Assembly (NCBI RefSeq): GCF_020497125.1
Contig: NC_059081.1
Coordinates: 17,331,105-17,395,104 of the forward strand
DNA length: 64,000 bases
Source: Mauremys mutica
Taxonomy: Eukaryota > Chordata > Testudines > Geoemydidae
Reading direction: 5' to 3'
Both the position numbers and the translations under genes were made by a program. The stretch's first letter is position 1, and the number at the start of each line of letters is the position of its first letter. Below the pieces are notes generated by a model that saw only the letters and a list, made by a program, of their open reading frames with translations, ran no database searches and was not told the origin of the DNA. Positions 58,571-64,000 of the stretch are shown here, piece after piece.

Positions 58571-58889
58571 TGTGAGTGCGTTTTTTTTTTGCCTTCTAAA
58601 TCTGTGATAACCTCAGGGACGGAGATGATAGGGCGAACGTAGAAATATTCTACACTCTACGATTCTGTGGGGACTGCATGGTCACCTGTGCTGCTGAGTT
58701 CGCCATGCTGACCAAACAGGAAATGAAATTAAAAAGTTTCTGGGGCTTTTCCTGTGTACCTGGCTAGTTCATCAGGGTTCAAAGTGCTGTCCAAAGTCGA
58801 CGGAACGGGGTTGGTTGTGTGGACGCATTCATTTTTAAATCCACCTAATGCGGCTAAATTCAGCCTAACCCCGTAGTGTAGACCAGGCC

Positions 58890-60509
58890 TTAGACTCTCT
58901 GTCCAGAAGTTAGGCAATTGCTGCTGAGAAGCTGTTCTCGCACAGGCAGACCCTGCTGGAGGATGTGAAGAAGCTAGGCCTTTCTAAGCTCATTTCACAA
59001 GCGTCTAGGGCTTAGGTGAAATAGACACATGCAAGTTTTTTGTTGTTTTAAAATCCATTTTTTGTTATGCTATGCTGTATTCCTGCTGTTAAGATTAAAC
59101 AATACTTTGGTGTAAGTAGGCTGTCTGGTCACTGTATTCACCACTAATCACAAATTCTCAAAGGGCAGATCTGCAAGTGCCAAACCCAGTTGGACCTGCG
59201 TGGGTAAACACAGTTGTCAATATACAGGGTACTGCAGCGCAAGGGCTCAGTCTAAGCATGGGAGAATTGTGTGATTCCACCCCAGGAAAGGTAAGGAGTG
59301 GTGTACTTACTGGCCTGGGGATCAGAGTGCAGCTAGCCCTGTAACTGTGATACCCACGTTTTGCTAACAATGGTGCAGCTCCACTGGCGGTAACAATTGG
59401 GAACACTAGTGTAGATGGGAAAGCACGTAGCCACTGACTGGGTTGTTAACCACTGTGATGTCTAGACCTTCTCTGAGCAAGGTTAGAGAGAGTGGTGAGA
59501 AAAAAAAATACCATCAGCCAGGCTACAGTAGCACTAGGATATCTGGAGCTGCATCAGCAGTAGCAGCCAGGAGACGTAAGAAAAGCAAAATCTAGTGTAC
59601 ACGGAGCTATTGATAAAGAGGGAAATTACAGGGAAATCGCACCCTGCCTTCATATATTTTTAAGTTCCCTTACTTCTCTCTCTAAAGAAAGTGTCTTTCT
59701 TTATTCCAGAGCCTCAAATCAGCAGTGTTGCTAACTCCTGCAATTTTTATCTTGCAAAATTGTTATGGGATATTTTTAAAGTCCCAACTTTTGGAGTTAT
59801 TCAATTACATGAGGATCTCTGCTTCTATTTAAAAAAAAATTAAACAAGGAAAGAAAGTTTCTAGCCCTTATGGTGGCAGAGAAAAGCTTGAAAATATGAA
59901 ACTTAAGCTCTCGAAAAACAGAATGCAAATAAAGACCCCAACATCTATTATGTTCCAACATTTCATGATTTTTAAACCAGTATGATTATTTGCAGAGGCC
60001 TGACTCCGGGTTTTTAAATGCTTGGGGTTGGCAATACTGAATTTGGTAAAACTCCCATTGAAGTAAATGGAAATTGTGCCTATTAAAAGACTACAGGCTC
60101 AAGTCCCAGTTTTTATGAAAATTATTTTTTGATATTTTTAACATCCAGTTTTAAAAATGCTTTATCTTAGTTTCCAGTTCAGCTCTTACATACAGTGTCA
60201 AAACTGACTTGGTTTTGAGCAAAAATGTCTCAGAGTTAGGCTCTGAAATGCCACTTACGAATATCCTACCACCTTAAAAATATAAACACCTACTTTTTCT
60301 ATACAGCTCCCAATTTATTCTTGGGGAGAAACATTTATTACCTTTATAAAATTTCATGTGGGCTGGGCCAGGTGAATGAACTTTTTCTTCTAAAGCTGAA
60401 GATTGCCCTTATTTCACTGCTATTCCATTCTCAATTCAAAAAGTAAAATCCAGGCAGTTCAGGAATCTGCAGTTACTTTGGTGTAAATACATAACACATG
60501 AGCATATAT
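58890..60509. other. Non-coding stretch, nothing recognised beyond the LTR-like flank
   Basis: After 59360 the sequence is AT-rich and featureless on both strands. Confidence 0.45.
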
Positions 60510-60921
60510 CTGGATTACAGTGGCACAGTTGCAGTGTTGCAGCTGTGCTGATGTAACACTGTAGCATAGATGTTTCCTAATCTATGGAAAGCGTTTTTCC
60601 ATCAATGTAGTTAATCCACTTCTCCGAGAGGCTTAGGTTGATGGAAGAATTTCTCCATCGACTTACCTGCGCCTACACCGGGGAGTAGGGTGACCAGACA
60701 GCAAATGTGAAAAATCGGGACGGGGTAGGGGGTAATAGGAGCCTATATAAGAAAAAGACCCAAAAATCGGGACTGTCCCTATAAAATCGGGACATCTGGT
60801 CACCCTACCGGGGAGAGATGGGGGGTTAGGTGGACCTAACCACAGGGCTTAGGGCACAAAATTTTTCATAGCTCTCAGCAGTGGAGCCAGATCAGTCAAA
60901 TTTTTAAGTGTAAACCAGGCC
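60510..60921 (+). mobile_element. Harbinger-like MITE interrupted by a hAT MITE
   Basis: It is a relative of 26051-26318 (ggaaagcgtttttccatcaa, cttctccgagaggcttaggt). It ends aagtgtaaaccaggcc at 60921. The 122-bp MITE at 60686-60807 is inserted into it. The left border is approximate. Confidence 0.65.
60686..60807 (+). mobile_element. Short hAT-type MITE, copy C (122 bp)
   Basis: TAGGGTGACCAGAC at left and TCTGGTCACCCTA at right are flanked by a perfect 8-bp duplication, CCGGGGAG (60678-60685 and 60808-60815). It is the best preserved of the three copies and defines the family ends. Confidence 0.9.
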
Positions 60922-61835
60922 TAGACCCTGCCCCACATCCTGTGCAGCTGCATACCCTACTCCAGAGCCTGGCAGCTGCACTACAACACCATCCAGAACC
61001 GCCTGGTGAGAGACATTGCCCCACGCCTTGGGGAGATCTCCGTGAACTGCACCATCCCCGGTACTGACAGCCAGCTACGACCTGACATCGCCATCACCGA
61101 CAAGGCCCAGAAAAAGATCATCCTCGTTGACGTCATGGTCTCCTCTGAGACATTTCGTGAAGCCCGAGCTCGTAAACTGGAAAAATACGCCCCCCTGGCT
61201 GACACCCTGAGAGCAAAGGGCTATGAGGTGCAGATGGGCGCCCTGACCGTCAGAGCCCTGAGCGCCAGGGACCCCTGCAACGAGTGAGTGCTGTGGACCT
61301 GTGGGATTGGTCGACGCTACGCGTGGCTCATGCGGCACCTCATGGTCTCAGACACCATCTGATGGTCCAGGGACATCTACATCGAGCACATCACCGGTCA
61401 CTGAGAGTACCAGGAGGTGTGAGCCAGAGTGACGTTCTTCAACTACTAGAAAGGGACCAAGACCCTTTCTCTGTTGGATCATATGAACTGGAACCATAAA
61501 CTCCCTGAACATTAAATCTCACCAAATGATGGTCAATCCATCCTCATCATCGTATCCACTCATTATACTCGACACCCGAACATAGCCACTTTATGAGCTT
61601 CATACACTCATATCTCAATGTCTGTACTTTGACCCATCAACCTTGTACCCCCAATCAGGGATATTACAGAGTATGTATTCCTTATGCCACCCAATCTTAA
61701 ACCAAATTTTGCACCCTTGATAATCTGTATGTTATTCCCTGATAACCAGAAACTTCTATGCTTAAACTCTGTACCGTTCACTTTTTTTAACATCATCTTA
61801 ATAACATTTTTAAATCTGTTCTCATCTAGACATAC
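60922..61835 (+). mobile_element. 3' end of an R2-type non-LTR retrotransposon
   Basis: The C-terminal endonuclease coding (to 61287) is followed by about 550 bases of 3' untranslated sequence ending near cttaataacatttttaaatc. It is 5'-truncated exactly at the end of the preceding MITE (60921). GC-rich coding contrasts with the AT-rich 3' part. Confidence 0.7.
60925..61287 (+). pseudogene. R2-type restriction-like endonuclease domain, 5'-truncated
   Basis: The frame is open from the truncation point to TGA at 61285. It reads YSRAWQLHYNTIQNRLVRD, then LRPDIAITDKAQKKIILVDV, then REARARKLEKYAPLADTL. The pattern P-D (GAC at 61084), D in LVDV (61129), then E and K...KY is the restriction-like endonuclease signature of R2-clade and related site-specific non-LTR elements, where it nicks the target DNA. 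The Cys/His residues just upstream (CSC...H) may be the end of the zinc-finger part. The reverse transcriptase and N-terminus are absent. Other endonuclease clades (R4, NeSL) are alternatives. Confidence 0.72.
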
Positions 61836-63463
61836 AACTGACTGTTAATGAATGTAGGAGATGTGAAGCATAATACTGATAGCATGAATCTAAAGAGATG
61901 CTGCTTTTGTTTAGTCATGCTTTCTCCTCTAATATTTGAGGAAGGACACTGCTAATGATCTTGTATAAAATGAATGTGAACTGTGGATTTCAGCAAAGAA
62001 TTTGCAGTTTCATGCAATTTTTCAGTGATGGGATTGTCTTCCAGAGTTTTGTCAGCTGGTACAACTCAGTTTTTGTTGTGTTTTTTTTTTAACAAAACTT
62101 AATGTTATACAGAAATGTATTAGTTTTTTTTAATTTCCTAAAGACAACAGTTCTGTTTAGATTGAAACATTTCCCTCTAGTATTCACTGCACACATTGAC
62201 AGATTGTTTTAGTGCGTAAAAATGACTGTTTTCATTATTTGAACTGAGAGAGAAGCAGAAAGTGAAGAAAGAGCATGACTTTTGTTAATGTAGATTTGAT
62301 TTTTAAAGATTTTTTTTTTAAAGAAGCTTAGGGTTTTAAAGTGACACAGATAATGATTTTTTAAAATAGATTTTTAACTTGTTGATTCTCCTCAACTCTC
62401 AGGTCGTGCAACTTAATGTATATATGTTGGGTTATTTTCAATTTAAAACATCAAGACTGCTTTTTATAAAGTAATCCTCATTCTTAGACTGACCTATGGC
62501 TTTTGGGACACCCAGATCGCTATTAACTGATGACGTCTATACTTTTGATTATTTTTTTAAATTGGATCTCAACATAAATAATTTCTTATTGCTTAAAATC
62601 AGCTGGTTTGAAAAAAAAAATCAGTTAAACTGTAACATCCTTGTGAGGTAGGTGGTATTATACTAATTTCACAAATCAGCGAAGTCAGAGAAGTGACTAC
62701 AACAGGGTTCTAAAATGAGTCAGGGAGCCAGGAAGAAGTAAGGAGTCATCCTAGTTGCAGGCTTACTCAAGCAATTTATTTCTAGTTAGTACTCTGAGCA
62801 CATATTTTTTGTTATGGGATCTTGTCTCCTCCGTGTGTGCAGTGTTGTAGCCCATTAAAGTAATTTGGACCTATGCATTTTGCTTAAAGGGAGAATAGAC
62901 TCCTATACAGTCTCCATTTGCTCATCTGAGATGCAAGTAGTCAGAAGTTTTTTCCCTTCTTTTTTCCCTTTTCTAAAGAAAATTGCCCAGCAGTCCCTGT
63001 GATCTTTAATTACCTGTATAGAGACACCTGGGGACATTTTAATGTGCCTTCTCCTCCCAGAAAGCTGTCTATTTTGGCCAATGAACTTGTCAAGGAATGG
63101 AAACAGACTCCTGCTGCCACTGGTGGGTTAATCTGCTGCAGTCTGCAAAGGGTAAATCATTTTTTGGATTTGTCTTCTAATCTTTTACTGCTTACCTTCA
63201 CTGTGACCTGTATTTGTCAGATCCCCTGAGGCTGGCATTGTTACTGAGTGTGGCAACAGCTGTGCAATGCTAATGAGCTTCAGGAAAATGGAACAGTTGT
63301 CTGTGATTGCTGCAACCCTTGCAGAATCTTTATCAGCCTTGTCATATGTTAAGAAGGCCACCTCTCCCAGTGCAGTATTGGTTGTATTATACAAATAGTG
63401 AAGGATACTCCCTGCAGAAAGCAACTGATTAGCATCTTGGATTAAAAGACTTTGCCTCTAATA
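61836..63463. other. Non-coding stretch, nothing recognised
   Basis: AT-rich sequence with several T runs. No exon, RNA gene or bounded repeat was seen. Confidence 0.5.
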
Positions 63464-64000
63464 TAGGGCTGGGCAAACTTTTTGGCCCGAGGGCCATATC
63501 GGGGTTGTGAAATAGTATGGAGGGCCGGGTAGGGAAGGCCGTGCCTCCCCAAACAACCTGGCCCCCCCACTTCCCGCCCCCTGACTGCCCTCTCAGAACC
63601 CCCAACCCATCCACCCCCCCTGCTCCTTGTCCCCTAACCGCCCCCTCCCAGGACCCCCTGTCCCTAACTGCCCACCCCCTATCCAACCCCCATGCTCCCA
63701 GTTCCCTGACTGCCCCCCTGACCCCTATCCACATATCTGCCCCTGACAGGCCCACTGGGACTCCCACCCCCATCCAATCCCCCCTCCCCATCCCCTGATG
63801 GTCCCCTCCTGGAACCCCCGCCCCTAACCACCCCCCGGGACCCCACCCCGCTCAGTGCTCCTCCTGAGTCTTCCAGCCCGTGCTCACGGCGCTCCTGCTG
63901 CCCACACCCCCCACCTGCTACCCTGAGGCTGCGGGTGAGCCTCCCTCCCTGCTCTCCCCTGCCCTCCTCCTGCAGGGAGTGCACCGGTGCTGAGCTGCCT
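63464..64000 (-). mobile_element. Non-autonomous hAT element running off the window
   Basis: It starts tagggctgggcaaacttttt, then ggcccgagggcc, and ggagggcc follows at about 63518. This matches the complement of the right end of the element at 54676-55344. The C-rich interior fills the rest of the window. The other end lies beyond 64000. Confidence 0.75.

Larger units (their letters stand above)
57554..58889 (-). mobile_element. Harbinger deletion derivative, copy 2
   Basis: The left end ggttatgtctacactacaaa and the right end gtagtgtagaccaggcc are recognisable. The transposase tail (plus) and Myb exon 2 (minus) lie in the reverse order of copy 1 at 34563-35799 and share the same internal deletion. 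The flanking trinucleotides do not match clearly (aca / TTA). Confidence 0.82.
57265..59360 (+). repeat. Possible LTR-like repeat split by a Harbinger derivative
   Basis: The flanks of the insert (57265-57553 and 58890-59360) look like two parts of one repeat. The left begins tgtgacagacctggagttgc. The right contains gattaaacaatactttggtg and gctgtctggtcactgtattc. I found no matching ends, so this is a weak call. Confidence 0.28.

Noticed and set aside
63429..63984. 120- and 101-codon frames at the right edge
   Set aside because: They are low-complexity Gly/Arg or Pro sequence inside a hAT element.

Overview
The window looks like a piece of a turtle (Testudines) chromosome. I infer this from the repeats, and no database search was run. 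It carries CR1 LINE 3' ends with the terminal ATTCTATG octamer, a tRNA-derived SINE with a CR1-like tail (the Cry I / tortoise pol III arrangement), PIF/Harbinger transposons, many small GTCTACAC-ended MITEs and CAGGGG-ended hAT elements. I recognise no host protein-coding gene. The only hint of one is a CpG-rich island at about 5225-5720 with a possible short first exon (5602-5634) ending in a good splice donor. If that is real, the rest of the window could be its first intron.

Region by region. 1-5200 is non-coding, with an LTR-like fragment, a hAT MITE and a GC-rich fold-back hAT element with a perfect 8-bp target duplication. 5225-7870 holds the CpG island, a 46-bp tandem repeat and a 2.1-kb minisatellite of alternating CA runs and G runs. 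9640-11052 is a probable LTR split by a short element. 13029-15318 is a decayed Harbinger derivative. 16374-16560 is a tRNA SINE. 16766-21550 is a near-complete Harbinger element, inserted into the last bases of a CR1 that continues to about 22850. 25850-28900 is a stack of MITEs and nested CR1 and hAT pieces. 32090-35800 holds CR1 copies, an unclassified repeat and a Harbinger deletion derivative. 40020-40900 is a CR1 tail split by a short element, followed by a hAT element. 45600 and 50468 are MITEs. 53098-55344 is a CR1 split by a 700-bp hAT element, followed by a second hAT. 57265-59360 is an LTR-like repeat split by a second copy of the same Harbinger deletion derivative. 60510-61835 is a MITE within a MITE, abutting the 3' end of a retrotransposon with an R2-type endonuclease domain. 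A hAT element runs off the right edge.

The coding content is therefore transposon coding. The Harbinger at 16766-21550 has three parts: a DDE transposase broken by one stop codon, an uninterrupted two-exon Myb/SANT-like protein on the opposite strand, and a third unrecognised reading frame lying antisense inside the intron of the Myb-like gene. In known PIF/Harbinger elements the transposase and the Myb-like protein act together in mobilisation. The role of the third frame is unknown.
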